From the NCBI RefSeq assembly GCF_000380165.1, contig NZ_KB904651.1:70265-134264 (forward strand): a DNA stretch of 64,000 nt, in the 5' to 3' direction. The notes under the pieces were generated by a model. It had not been told where the DNA came from. It did not search any database and saw only the letters and a program-made list of their open reading frames with translations. Below, one piece after another: positions 29,786-37,705 of this stretch. Numbering within the stretch: the first letter of the stretch is position 1; each line of letters begins with the position of its first letter. The DNA is from Wenjunlia vitaminophila DSM 41686 (lineage in GTDB: Bacteria > Actinomycetota > Actinomycetes > Streptomycetales > Streptomycetaceae). Position numbers and translations under genes: made by a program.

Positions 29786-31117
29786 CTACGCGTCGGGCGG
29801 CCGGGCTCCCGCGCTCACCGTCGCCGCCAGGGCCCTGATCGGCTCGGGCAGCGCCGCCCCCGCCCGGTCGGCGGCCCGTACCAACAGCCCGGCCAGGTGC
29901 GCGTTGACCAGCTCGGGCCGCTCCAGGAGCGCCATGTGCGCCGCGTCCTTGACGGGCACCAGTTCGGCACCCGGGAGCTGAGCGGCGATCGCGGCGCTGT
30001 GGTCCAGTGGGGTGATCAGGTCCCGCTCCCCGGCCAGGATCAGCACGGGTATCCCGTCCAGGTGGGCGAGCGCCTCGGTCTTCTCGTGGGCGGCGAACGC
30101 CGGGTAGAACTCCGCCACGACGTCGATGGGGGTGGACTCCAGCATGCGCTGGGCGAACCGCACCACGGCGGGGTCCACGTCGCGGCTGCCGAACGAGTAC
30201 CGCTTGACCAGCGAGGTCAGCACCTCCGATGCGGCGCGGCGGCCCCGTTCCACCAGGTCCACCTGGTTGCCGAGGGCCCGCAGGACCCCGGGGGCGACCC
30301 GGTGCAGCGTCCGTGCGCCGGCGGCCGGAAGTCCGAACGTGACCGTGCCGAGACCGCCAGCAGTGGTGCCGAGGAACGCCACCCCGGCCACCCGCTCCCG
30401 CACGAACTCGGGGAACTGGTCGGCGAACGCCATGATCGTCATCCCGCCCATGGAGTGCCCCACCAGCACCACCGGCCCCTCGGGAACGGCGGCGTCAAGC
30501 ACCGCCTTGAGGTCCCGGCCCAGCTCGTCGATGGTGGCGGGGGTGCCGTCGCCCTGGGTCACCCCGCGCTGGGACCGCCCGTGGCTGCGCTGGTCCCAAT
30601 AGATCGAGCGGACCCGGCCGCGCAGTGCCTGGCGCTGGAAGTGGAACGAGTCCTGGTTGAGCGCGTAGCCGTGGCAGAAGACCGCGGTCAGCGGCGGGCG
30701 GGACGGTGCCTGACCGGTGCCCGTGTCCACCCGGGGGTGGCCGAGTCCCAGCGCGCCCAGCACCCGCTGCCCGGGTCCGACCTGAGCGGCCCCGGCCCCG
30801 TCGGCCCCGGCCCCGTATGCCTCCGCCGGGTCGGTCTCGTAGGACAGCACCGTGCCGTCCTCGGCCACCACGGTCCCCGGAGTGCCGCGCAGCGAGCCGT
30901 AGGGGCCCGCCACGTCCAGGGCGAGCTGCGCCCTGCGGCGGATGGACCTGCCCACGGTCAGCCGCTCCGCCGCGACCCCGGCCACCGCGCCCGCGGCGAC
31001 CACGCCGACCGCGACGCCCAGGACCCCGGCCTGTTTGCCGGCCTTGGCCCAGCGGCCCCGCACCGCTTCGGACAGCGCCTCTCCCGCGGCTGCCGCCACC
31101 CCCGGCCGATCAGCCAT
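29786..31117 (-). CDS. Alpha/beta hydrolase with N-terminal membrane anchor
   Basis: The 443-residue protein has a hydrophobic segment at 31-50 (GVLGVAVGVVAAGAVAGVAA) and then an alpha/beta hydrolase domain. It contains FCHGY (oxyanion, about 148), nucleophile Ser222 in VGHSMGG, an acid in GERDLITP and His in DAAHMALLERP. The substrate is unknown; the gene is conserved between alr and tsaE in actinomycetes as I recall. The ATG at 31117 overlaps the alr stop by eight bases and follows GTGAGGG. Confidence 0.9.
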   Translation of the reverse strand: MADRPGVAAAAGEALSEAVRGRWAKAGKQAGVLGVAVGVVAAGAVAGVAAERLTVGRSIRRRAQLALDVAGPYGSLRGTPGTVVAEDGTVLSYETDPAEAYGAGADGAGAAQVGPGQRVLGALGLGHPRVDTGTGQAPSRPPLTAVFCHGYALNQDSFHFQRQALRGRVRSIYWDQRSHGRSQRGVTQGDGTPATIDELGRDLKAVLDAAVPEGPVVLVGHSMGGMTIMAFADQFPEFVRERVAGVAFLGTTAGGLGTVTFGLPAAGARTLHRVAPGVLRALGNQVDLVERGRRAASEVLTSLVKRYSFGSRDVDPAVVRFAQRMLESTPIDVVAEFYPAFAAHEKTEALAHLDGIPVLILAGERDLITPLDHSAAIAAQLPGAELVPVKDAAHMALLERPELVNAHLAGLLVRAADRAGAALPEPIRALAATVSAGARPPDA

Positions 31118-32318
31118 CGCCCTCACCGGTGCCGGCGAGCGGGGCCTCAAGGCCGGGGCTCGGGGCGCCGCCGCCCCGCTCGGGCGGTGCGGTGCGGTAC
31201 ACCCGGGGAACCCGGACCCCGATCCGGGTGACGATCTCGTAGGCGATGGTCCCGCAGGCCCGCGCCCAGTCCTCCGCCGTCGGCTCCCCGGCGTCCCCCG
31301 GACCGAACAGCACCACCTCGTCCCCGACCTCCGCCGCGTCGCCGCCGAGGTCCACCACGAACTGGTCCATCGCCACCCGCCCGGCGACGGTGCGCCACTT
31401 GCCGGCGATCCACACCGGCCCGGTGCCCGAGGCGTGCCGGGGCACGCCGTCCGCGTAGCCGACCGGGACCAGGCCCAGCGTCGTGGACCCGGGCGTGGTG
31501 TAGGTGTGCCCGTAGGAGACGCCGTGCCCGGCGGGGACCCGTTTGACGTTCGCCAGCCACGCCCGCAGCGTCATCGCCGGGCGCAGCCCGAACTCGGCGG
31601 GCCCACCGAGCTGCGGCACCGGGGACAGGCCGTAGACCGCGAGGCCCGGGCGGACCAGGTCGAAGTGCGCGGCGGGCAGGGTGAGGGTGGCCGGGGAGTT
31701 GGCCATGTGCCGCACCTCGGGATCGATCCCCGCGGCGCCGGCCACCGCGAGGGCCTGCCGGAACGCGGTGAGCTGCGCCTCGATGGAGGGGTGCCCGGGC
31801 TCGTCGGCGCAGGCGAAGTGCGACCACAGGCCGGTGACCTTCAGCACGCCGGCGGCCTCGGCGGCCCGGGCGTCGGCCACCAGGTCGGGCCAGTCCGCGG
31901 GCTGGCAGCCGTTGCGCCCCAGGCCGGTGTCTGCCTTGAGGTGCACCCTGGCCGGCCGCCCCGTCTCCTCGACCGCGGCGACGACCTCGCGCAGCGCCCA
32001 CCGGCCGCTGACCGAGACGTCCACGTCGGCGCGGATCGCCTCCGCCCAGGGGCCGCCGGGCGTCCACAGCCAGCACAGGATGCGCCCGTCGAGCCCGGCG
32101 GCGCGCAGCTCCAACGCCTCGTGCGGGGTCGCGGTGCCCAACCACTCCGCCCCGGCCGCCCGGGCCGCGCGGGCGACCCGCACCGCGCCGTGCCCGTACC
32201 CGTCGGCCTTGATCACAGCCATCACGCCGGCCCCGCGGACCCGGTCGCGCAGGGCCCGGACATTGGCCCCGATCGCGGCCAGATCAACGGTCGCCTGGGC
32301 TCGCATCGCAGTATCCAT
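31110..32318 (-). CDS. alr: Alanine racemase
   Basis: The 402-residue PLP enzyme interconverts L- and D-alanine for peptidoglycan. The Schiff-base lysine is Lys37 in AVIKADGYGHG. The second active-site Tyr is in the VSYGHTYTTPGST region, and GYADG is the PLP phosphate contact. The ATG at 32318 (MDTAMRAQATVDL) is chosen; an ATG at 32306 is equally possible. The upstream frame to 32372 lacks conservation. In the usual order nnr would precede it, but a 3.5-kb accessory block intervenes. Confidence 0.96.
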   Translation of the reverse strand: MDTAMRAQATVDLAAIGANVRALRDRVRGAGVMAVIKADGYGHGAVRVARAARAAGAEWLGTATPHEALELRAAGLDGRILCWLWTPGGPWAEAIRADVDVSVSGRWALREVVAAVEETGRPARVHLKADTGLGRNGCQPADWPDLVADARAAEAAGVLKVTGLWSHFACADEPGHPSIEAQLTAFRQALAVAGAAGIDPEVRHMANSPATLTLPAAHFDLVRPGLAVYGLSPVPQLGGPAEFGLRPAMTLRAWLANVKRVPAGHGVSYGHTYTTPGSTTLGLVPVGYADGVPRHASGTGPVWIAGKWRTVAGRVAMDQFVVDLGGDAAEVGDEVVLFGPGDAGEPTAEDWARACGTIAYEIVTRIGVRVPRVYRTAPPERGGGAPSPGLEAPLAGTGEGDG

Positions 32319-32420
32319 CCAGGTCAGTGTCTCAGGCGGACCGATCGGCGGAAAACGGTAATCCGCCCTCACCGGTCCCGCTGGCGCACCGCGAGGGCGT
32401 CAGTCACCGCGGGGCGGCTC

Positions 32421-33278
32421 CTACCGGAAGGCCGCCAGGTTCCGCGCGACCCACGCGCCGAAGGGTCTGGCGGGGCGGTGGAGGACGTCCTCCACGGCGG
32501 GGCTGACCTCCTGTTCGGCCGGCCGTGGGACGCCGAGGACGTCCAGGGTGCCGCCGACGACGTCCTCGGGCATGAACTGCGCCATGTGGGCGTGGGCGTC
32601 CGCGCGGGACAGCTCCACGAAGGTCACCTCCTCGCCGAGGGCCTGGGAGATCACCGCGGTCTGCCGGCGCGGGCTGATGACCTCCGGGCCGGTCAGTTCG
32701 TACGTCCGGCCGGTGTGGTCGTCCCCGCACAGCGCCGCCGCGGCGACCTCGGCGATGTCCGCCGGGTCGATGACGGGCAGGGCCACGTCGCCGAACGGGG
32801 CGAGGACCGTGCGCCGGGTGCGGACCGACTCGGCCCAGGCGAGGGCGTTGGAGGCGAAACCGCTGGGGCGCAGGACCGCGAAGTCAAGGCCGGACGCGCG
32901 CACGGCGGTTTCGAACTGGCGCAGGCGGGCGTGGGATCGGGCCTCTGGGCGGGTGGAGTTGACCTGCGAGGAGAGCAGGACGACCCGCTTGACCCCGCTG
33001 TCCGCGGCCACGCCCAGCAGGGCGTCGGGGCCCTCTCCGCGGATGTTGAGCTCGCCGCCCAGCAGGACGAACAGGGCGTCGGCGCCCTCGAGGGCCGGCC
33101 GCATGCTGGCGGAGTCCCCGACGTCGGCCTGGACGTGCCGGACACCCGCGGGATGCCCCACGGGCCGCGGTCGCCTCGAGACGGCCACGGTCTCCTCGCC
33201 CGCCTCGGCCAGCAGCCCCACCAGGGTCCGCCCGATGTTGCCCGTCGCACCGGTCACCACGATCACTGCCACTCCCAC
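32421..33278 (-). CDS. NAD(P)-binding NmrA/SDR-like protein
   Basis: The 285-residue protein begins with the Rossmann loop VTGATGNIGR (9-17) and has the NmrA/atypical SDR layout (VRHVQADVGD, LRPSGF, VIDPADIAEVAAAAL). It is similar to QOR2- and azoreductase-type NAD(P)H-binding proteins. The start is GTG 33278; GTG 33272 or 33266 are alternatives. It is divergent from a TetR gene and shares an operator with it, so it is probably the TetR target. Substrate unknown. Confidence 0.85.
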   Translation of the reverse strand: MGVAVIVVTGATGNIGRTLVGLLAEAGEETVAVSRRPRPVGHPAGVRHVQADVGDSASMRPALEGADALFVLLGGELNIRGEGPDALLGVAADSGVKRVVLLSSQVNSTRPEARSHARLRQFETAVRASGLDFAVLRPSGFASNALAWAESVRTRRTVLAPFGDVALPVIDPADIAEVAAAALCGDDHTGRTYELTGPEVISPRRQTAVISQALGEEVTFVELSRADAHAHMAQFMPEDVVGGTLDVLGVPRPAEQEVSPAVEDVLHRPARPFGAWVARNLAAFR

Positions 33279-33280
33279 AA

Positions 33281-33302
33281 GTTAGTTAGCTCACTGACTA
33301 AC
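33281..33302. promoter_or_regulatory. Inverted repeat, likely TetR operator
   Basis: GTTAGTTAG, a 4-nt spacer and CTGACTAAC form a 9-4-9 palindrome with one mismatch between the divergent NmrA-like and TetR genes, immediately upstream of the former's start. Its AT richness in this GC-rich DNA supports a functional site. Confidence 0.75.
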
Positions 33303-33317
33303 TCGAAAGGTAGCACA

Positions 33318-33335
33318 GGTCCCCGCGGGGACCTA
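33318..33335. repeat. Perfect 18-bp palindrome upstream of tetR gene
   Basis: AGGTCCCCGCGGGGACCT is a perfect palindrome 15 bases before the TetR GTG start. It could be a second operator or a hairpin in the leader of the tetR mRNA. No T-tract follows. Confidence 0.55.
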
Positions 33336-33350
33336 CCTACAGTTGGTCGG

Positions 33351-33965
33351 GTGACTGACTCACCGAAGCCCCGGGCGCGGGGGGCCGACAAACGCCGACG
33401 GCTGGCCACCGCGGCGGCCCGGGTCCTGCACGAGCAGGGCGTCGAACGCACCACCCTCGGCGACATCGCGCGCGCCGCCGACGTCCCGGTCGGCAACGTC
33501 TACTACTACTTCAAGACCAAGGACGAGCTGATCCAGGCCGCGTTGTCCGAGCACAGCGCGCGCCTGGACGAACTCACCCGTCGGCTGGAGGAGTTGCCCG
33601 ACCCGCGCGACCGCCTGCGGGCCCTGGTCGAGGTCTGGGTCAACCAGCGTGTCGTCGCCGCCCGCTACGGCTGTCCCACCGGCACGCTCGCCGTCGAGCT
33701 GGACAAACGCGACGACGGGGCCCTCGACATGGCTGCCGGCGGCGTGATCCGGCAACTGCTGGACTGGACGGGACAGCAGTTCCGCTCCCTGGGCCTGCCC
33801 GACCCGGACGACCTCGCCGTCACCCTGGTCTCCGGCTACCAGGGCATGTCGCTGCTGGCCAACGCCCTGCGCGACCCGGACATCATGAGCCGCGAGGGCG
33901 CCCGCCTGATCGGCTGGATCGACTCCCTCGCGGCACCCGACCAGGCCCCCGACCGGACTCCCTGA
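33351..33965 (+). CDS. TetR-family transcriptional regulator
   Basis: The 204-residue repressor starts at GTG 33351. The N-terminal HTH (about 13-58) reads RRRLATAAARVLHEQGVERTTLGDIARAADVPVGNVYYYFKTKDEL, the TetR signature. The C-terminal ligand domain carries a TetR_C-like helical bundle (LANALRDPDIM). It probably represses the divergent NmrA-like gene and itself through the palindrome at 33281-33302. An upstream open frame reaching 30942 is antisense shadow. Confidence 0.9.
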   Translation: MTDSPKPRARGADKRRRLATAAARVLHEQGVERTTLGDIARAADVPVGNVYYYFKTKDELIQAALSEHSARLDELTRRLEELPDPRDRLRALVEVWVNQRVVAARYGCPTGTLAVELDKRDDGALDMAAGGVIRQLLDWTGQQFRSLGLPDPDDLAVTLVSGYQGMSLLANALRDPDIMSREGARLIGWIDSLAAPDQAPDRTP

Positions 33966-34005
33966 CCCCACAGGCGACCAGCGGCGGCGCACACGGGAAC
34001 GACAC

Positions 34006-34041
34006 GGGGCCCGTCCCGGCAGAACTCCCGGGGCGGGCCCC
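34006..34041. terminator. Bidirectional terminator between tetR and DUF397 genes
   Basis: A 14-bp stem (GGGGCCCGTCCCGG with CCGGGGCGGGCCCC, one G-T pair) has an 8-nt loop. It lies 41 bases past the TetR stop and 16 past the convergent DUF397 stop. Confidence 0.75.
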
Positions 34042-34056
34042 CGTCAAGAAGGGGGC

Positions 34057-34278
34057 TCAGCCCTCGGGGAACTCCCCGAGCCGCACCGCGGCCACGAACG
34101 ACGCCCAGCCGCGCGCGGAGAACACCAACGCCGGCCCCTGCGGGTCCTTGCTGTCACGCACTGGCACCACCCCGTGGAGGCCGTCGGCCACCTCCACGCA
34201 GTTGCCGCCCTCCTTGTTGCTGTAGCTGGACCTTCGCCAGACGACGACGCTCGGATCGGGACGGGACACGTTCGACAC
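34057..34278 (-). CDS. DUF397 protein, distal copy
   Basis: The 73-residue DUF397 protein starts at GTG 34278 (MSNVSRPDPSVVVWRRSSYSN), with GGAGG 11 bases upstream. The domain signature is WRRSSYSNKEGGNCVEVADG, VVPVRDSKDPQGPALVF and WASFVAAVRLGEF. It differs from the proximal copy at four residues (Pro/Arg9, Asn/Asp, Gln/Leu, Ala/Val). DUF397 proteins accompany WhiJ-type XRE regulators in actinomycetes, where such pairs affect development or antibiotic production and have been likened to toxin-antitoxin modules. Confidence 0.88.
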   Translation of the reverse strand: MSNVSRPDPSVVVWRRSSYSNKEGGNCVEVADGLHGVVPVRDSKDPQGPALVFSARGWASFVAAVRLGEFPEG

Positions 34279-34321
34279 GGTATTCGTCCTCCAGAACCGC
34301 TCGGATGCGGCAGCGGCAAGC

Positions 34322-34543
34322 TCAGCCCTCAGGGAACTCCCCGAGCCGCACCGCGGCCACGAACGACGCCCAGCCGCGCGCGGAGAACACCAACACCGGC
34401 CCCAGCGGGTCCTTGCTGTCACGCACCGGCACCACCCCGTGGAGGCCGTCGGCCACCTCCACGCAGTCGCCGCCCTCCTTGTTGCTGTAGCTGGACCTTC
34501 GCCAGACGACGACGCTTCGATCGGGACGGGACACGTTCGACAC
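34322..34543 (-). CDS. DUF397 protein, XRE-proximal copy
   Basis: The 73-residue protein (MSNVSRPDRSVVVWRRSSYSN) is 69/73 identical to its tandem copy. The GTG start at 34543 lies inside the 3' end of the XRE gene, whose frame continues 125 bases into this gene before stopping. This unusually long overlap suggests tight translational coupling, or a lost stop in the XRE gene. It is the presumed partner of the XRE protein. Confidence 0.88.
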   Translation of the reverse strand: MSNVSRPDRSVVVWRRSSYSNKEGGDCVEVADGLHGVVPVRDSKDPLGPVLVFSARGWASFVAAVRLGEFPEG

Positions 34544-35363
34544 GGTATTCGTCCTCCAGAACCGCTCGGATGCGGGCGAGCGACGCTCGCGGGGGCAGGG
34601 CGAGCACCCTCAGCCGATCGTACGCCCATGTACAGGACATGACATCCTCTAGCTCCTCGAGCAGCCGCCCGTCCTCGGCCCCCTCCCGGTAGCCCACCCT
34701 GGAGCCGTCCGGCATGGTCAGCACGGTGAGCGACCCACCGAGCGACGGGTGCTCCCCACTGCGGAACGGCAGCACCTGGAGCGTCACGTGGCCTGCGCCC
34801 GCCGAGCGCAACAGGTGCTGGAGCTGGCTCCGCATCACCTCCGCCTCGCCGACGTGCCGCAGCAGCACCGACTCGTCGAGGACCACCTCGTACTCCGGGC
34901 GGTCCGGTCCGTCCAGGCGCTGCTGACGGGTCATCCGCGCGGCCACCCGCTCCTCGAGGTGCGCCGGGTCACGGAGGGTGCACCCCACGCCCAGCACGGC
35001 CCGCGCGTAGTCCTCGGTCTGGAGCAGGCCGGGCACCTCGTGCGCCAGGTACTGGCGGATGCCGGTGGCCCGGTGCGACAGCTCCATGAACCGCCGGGAC
35101 CAGTCCGGGAACGCCTCCCGCCACACGTGCGGCAAGAGCTCCACCAGCAGGCCGTCGGCGTCCAGGACCGCGTCGAGGGCGCGGGTGAGCGCCAGGGTGG
35201 GCCGGTGCCCCGTGCCGCCCTCGAGCTGGGCGATGCGGGAGCCGACCACGTGGACCCGACGGCCCGTCTCGGCCTGGGTCCACCCGGCACGCAGGCGGAG
35301 CCGGCGCAGGTGCGAGCCGAACAACTCCGCCATGGACGCGGTGGGGTCGGTGTCCTTGGCCAT
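34419..35363 (-). CDS. XRE-family regulator, WhiJ-like (HTH plus DUF5753)
   Basis: The 314-residue protein has an N-terminal HTH (about 15-70: LGSHLRRLRLRAGWTQ-like, GRRVHVVGSRIAQLEGG) and the DUF5753 domain typical of WhiJ-type regulators (LLQTEDYARAVL, VVLDESVLLRHVGE, HVTLQVLPFRSGEHPSLGGSL, VMSCTWAYDRLRVLAL). Homologues usually end soon after the last motif. Here about 40 extra basic residues are read from the overlapping DUF397 gene in another frame. The ATG at 35363 follows GGAGGGGAGC. Three TAACG repeats lie just upstream. Confidence 0.9.
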   Translation of the reverse strand: MAKDTDPTASMAELFGSHLRRLRLRAGWTQAETGRRVHVVGSRIAQLEGGTGHRPTLALTRALDAVLDADGLLVELLPHVWREAFPDWSRRFMELSHRATGIRQYLAHEVPGLLQTEDYARAVLGVGCTLRDPAHLEERVAARMTRQQRLDGPDRPEYEVVLDESVLLRHVGEAEVMRSQLQHLLRSAGAGHVTLQVLPFRSGEHPSLGGSLTVLTMPDGSRVGYREGAEDGRLLEELEDVMSCTWAYDRLRVLALPPRASLARIRAVLEDEYRVERVPSRSKRRRLAKVQLQQQGGRRLRGGGRRPPRGGAGA

Positions 35364-35377
35364 GAGCCGCTCCCCTC

Positions 35378-35415
35378 CGATAACGACGACTCCGTTAACG
35401 CCGAACGCGTAACGC
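35378..35415 (-). promoter_or_regulatory. Three direct repeats upstream of the XRE gene
   Basis: The core TAACG (CGATAACG, CGTTAACG, GCGTAACG contexts) occurs at 35381, 35396 and 35410, spaced 15 and 14 bases. It begins 15 bases before the XRE start. The helical spacing would suit autoregulation by the XRE protein. Confidence 0.5.
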
Positions 35416-35555
35416 CGTCACGCCTGGTGAACATAGCTGCACGGACCGATGCTGATGGCTGGCAACCCGACAGCGCACGGGCCACCGCCCCGGCGCGCGG
35501 AGGCCCGACGGCGCGCGGCGCCGGGGCGTGACCCAGGACGAACAGGGAGCACAGC

Positions 35556-35876
35556 GTGGTGCGGACGACGAACGGGGCCGACGTGCCCCCACCCCCCTTC
35601 CGGCTCGGTGACCGGGTCCGCGGCGTGTCGTACGTGCCGCCGGAACGACGGCGGTGGGAGCGGCCGGAGCCCTTCGAGGGCGTCGTGGTGCAGGTCGGCA
35701 GCGGGTACGCGGGCGTGGACGCCCGGCACGCGTACCTGTGGACCCGCCTGGCGGACCACACCGAACGGCAGTCCCTGGTCTCCGAGACCGTCCTGGTCGA
35801 GCCGGCCGGGGAAGACCCGGCCGACGGCCCCACCGGGGCGGGCGTCCCCGGTCCGGCCCCGGTCAGCCCGGGGTGA
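35556..35876 (+). CDS. Small hypothetical protein, 106 residues
   Basis: A GTG at 35556 follows AGGGAGC at a suitable distance. The protein (MVRTTNGADVPPPPFRLGDRVRGVSYVPPERRRWERPEPFEG) has a beta-rich middle with VVVQVGSGYAGVDARHAYLWTRL that could form a small barrel. A Pro/Gly tail follows, with no membrane segment. It is divergent from the XRE gene and its last 14 bases overlap the convergent end of nnr. It looks like one of the accessory-block genes; I recognise no family. Confidence 0.6.
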   Translation: MVRTTNGADVPPPPFRLGDRVRGVSYVPPERRRWERPEPFEGVVVQVGSGYAGVDARHAYLWTRLADHTERQSLVSETVLVEPAGEDPADGPTGAGVPGPAPVSPG

Positions 35877-37311
35877 CCGCGTCCCGCCAGGCCCCGGGGA
35901 GGGCCGCCGCCACGTCCATCGCGGTGATCGGCGCACCGGGCACCCCGGTGGCGCGGCGGGCGGCCAGCCCGTGCAGGTACGCCGCGACCGAGCCCGCGTC
36001 CCGGGCGGTGAGCCCCGCCGCGAGCAGCGAGCCGGCCAGCCCGGACAGCACGTCCCCGCTGCCGGCGGTGGCCAGCCAGCCCGTGCCGGTGGGGTTCACC
36101 CGGACCGGGGCTGGCACGGGGTCGGCCACCAGGGTGGTGGAGCCCTTGAGCAGCACCGTCGCCCGGCGCGCCCGCGCCAGTTCGCGGACGTGGGCGAGCC
36201 GGGCGGCCTCCACGGCGGCCCGGTCGGTGCCGAGCAGCGCCGCCGCCTCCCCGGCGTGCGGGGTGAGCAGCAGCTCCGCGGACGGCTCCACAGTGGTGTC
36301 CCGGAGCAGGGCCAGGCCGTCGGCGTCCACCAGCACCGGCACCCCGGAGCCGAGCACCTGGGCGATCGCCTCCCTGGCGCCTGAGCCGTCGCCGATCCCG
36401 GGGCCGATCACCCACGCCTGCACCCGGCCCGCGTCCGCCGGCGGCCCGGCGTGCACCAGGACCTCGGGGAACCGTCGCACCACCGCGTCGGCGGCGGGCC
36501 CGACGTAGCGCACCGCACCGGCCGCGCCGGCCAGCGCACCGGCCACCGCGAGCACCGCCGCCCCCGGGTAGCGGGCCGAGCCGGCCACCACGCCGACCAC
36601 GCCGCGCCGGTACTTGTCGCTGAGTTCGCCGGGCACCGGCAGCAGCCCGGCCAGGTCGGAATGGTGCAACGCCTCCAGCACCGGCGGCCCCGGGTCGATC
36701 CCGATGGGGACCAGCCGGACGGCGCCGGCGTACCGGGCCCCGGGGTCCACCAGCAGCCCGGGCTTGTGGGTGCCGAAGGTGACGGTGACGTCGGCCCGCA
36801 CCGCCGCGCCGGGAACCTCCCCGGTGTCCGGGTCGATGCCGCTGGGCAGGTCCACGGCGACGGTGAGGCCCGCCGACCGGTCGGCGGCGGCGGCCAGCGG
36901 CGCGGCGTCGTCGCGGAGCCCGCCCTTGCCGCCGATGCCCACGATGCCGTCGAGCACCACGTCGGCCCGGTCGATCAGCCGCGTCGCCGCGGCCAGGTCG
37001 GTGACGGCCAGCCCACCGGCGGCGCGCAACGCGTCGAGGCCGCCGGGGTGGGCCCGTTCCGGCGCGAGCAACGCCGCGGTGACGCCGGCACCGCGGCGGG
37101 CCAGCAGCGCGCCCGCGTACAGCGCGTCACCCCCGTTGTCGCCGCTGCCCACCAGCAGCACCACCCGGCTGCCGTACACCCGCCCGAGGAGCCCGGCGCA
37201 GGTCGCCGCGAGCCCCGCCGCCGCCCTGCGCATCAGGGTGCCCTCCGGCAGCCGCCGCATCAGGGCGGCCTCGGCGTCCCGGACGTCGGCGACCGCGTGT
37301 GCCCTACGCAT
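35863..37311 (-). CDS. nnr: Bifunctional NAD(P)H-hydrate epimerase / dehydratase
   Basis: The 482-residue fusion repairs damaged NAD(P)HX. Residues 1-215 are the YjeF_N epimerase ([39 protein letters not shown]). The rest is the YjeF_C ADP-dependent dehydratase, with the [11 protein letters not shown]-like motif present as [13 protein letters not shown] near residue 425. The ATG at 37311 follows GAAGGAGAA and overlaps the acpS stop by eight bases. It is co-transcribed after glmS-acpS. Confidence 0.96.
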   Translation of the reverse strand: MRRAHAVADVRDAEAALMRRLPEGTLMRRAAAGLAATCAGLLGRVYGSRVVLLVGSGDNGGDALYAGALLARRGAGVTAALLAPERAHPGGLDALRAAGGLAVTDLAAATRLIDRADVVLDGIVGIGGKGGLRDDAAPLAAAADRSAGLTVAVDLPSGIDPDTGEVPGAAVRADVTVTFGTHKPGLLVDPGARYAGAVRLVPIGIDPGPPVLEALHHSDLAGLLPVPGELSDKYRRGVVGVVAGSARYPGAAVLAVAGALAGAAGAVRYVGPAADAVVRRFPEVLVHAGPPADAGRVQAWVIGPGIGDGSGAREAIAQVLGSGVPVLVDADGLALLRDTTVEPSAELLLTPHAGEAAALLGTDRAAVEAARLAHVRELARARRATVLLKGSTTLVADPVPAPVRVNPTGTGWLATAGSGDVLSGLAGSLLAAGLTARDAGSVAAYLHGLAARRATGVPGAPITAMDVAAALPGAWRDAVTPG

Positions 37312-37687
37312 GTCCCGGTTCTCCTTCCGCGATGACCACCGCGGTGGCGATCCCCGCGTCGTGGCTGAGCGAGACGTGCCAGTGCCGGACGCCCAGGGCC
37401 GCGGCGCGGGCGGCCACGGTGCCGGTGACCACCAGACGGGGGCGGCCGTCGGGGTCACTCGTCACCGTGGCGTCGGTCCAGGACAGGCCGCCCGGCGCGC
37501 CCAGGGCCTTGGCCACGGCCTCCTTGGCGGCGAAGCGGGCCGCCAGGGAGGCCGTGCCGCGGGGGGTGCCGTCCCGGCCGAACCGTTCCGGCTCGGTGAA
37601 CAGCCGTTCCGCGAGCTGCGGGGTCCGCTGCAACGCCCGCGCGAAACGGTCGATCGACGCCACGTCGATGCCGACTCCGATGATCAC
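37304..37687 (-). CDS. acpS: Holo-[acyl-carrier-protein] synthase
   Basis: The 127-residue enzyme transfers 4'-phosphopantetheine from CoA to ACP. Motifs are [11 protein letters not shown] (5-15), with the metal Asp, and [12 protein letters not shown] with the second catalytic Glu. The GTG at 37687 has GGGGGAG upstream. It overlaps nnr and starts 18 bases after the glmS stop. CoA supply is encoded nearby by coaA. Confidence 0.96.
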   Translation of the reverse strand: MIIGVGIDVASIDRFARALQRTPQLAERLFTEPERFGRDGTPRGTASLAARFAAKEAVAKALGAPGGLSWTDATVTSDPDGRPRLVVTGTVAARAAALGVRHWHVSLSHDAGIATAVVIAEGEPGHA

Positions 37688-37705
37688 CTGCTCCCCCGGG
37701 GCCGG

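Larger units (their letters stand above)
34055..34575. repeat. Tandem duplication of a 256-bp unit carrying a DUF397 gene
   Basis: 34055-34310 and 34320-34575 are nearly identical copies offset by 265 bases. Each contains a whole DUF397 gene plus about 30 bases of upstream sequence. The second copy's upstream flank belongs to the 3' end of the XRE gene, so the duplication started from the XRE-proximal copy. Confidence 0.93.

Noticed and set aside
30942-33350. Upstream extension of the TetR frame
   Set aside because: It is antisense to alr and the NmrA-like gene. The GTG at 33351 fits the TetR N-terminus.
34057-34629. 190-residue frame spanning both DUF397 copies
   Set aside because: Reading through both copies in alternate frames is a product of the tandem duplication; only its last part is a true DUF397 protein with its own start.
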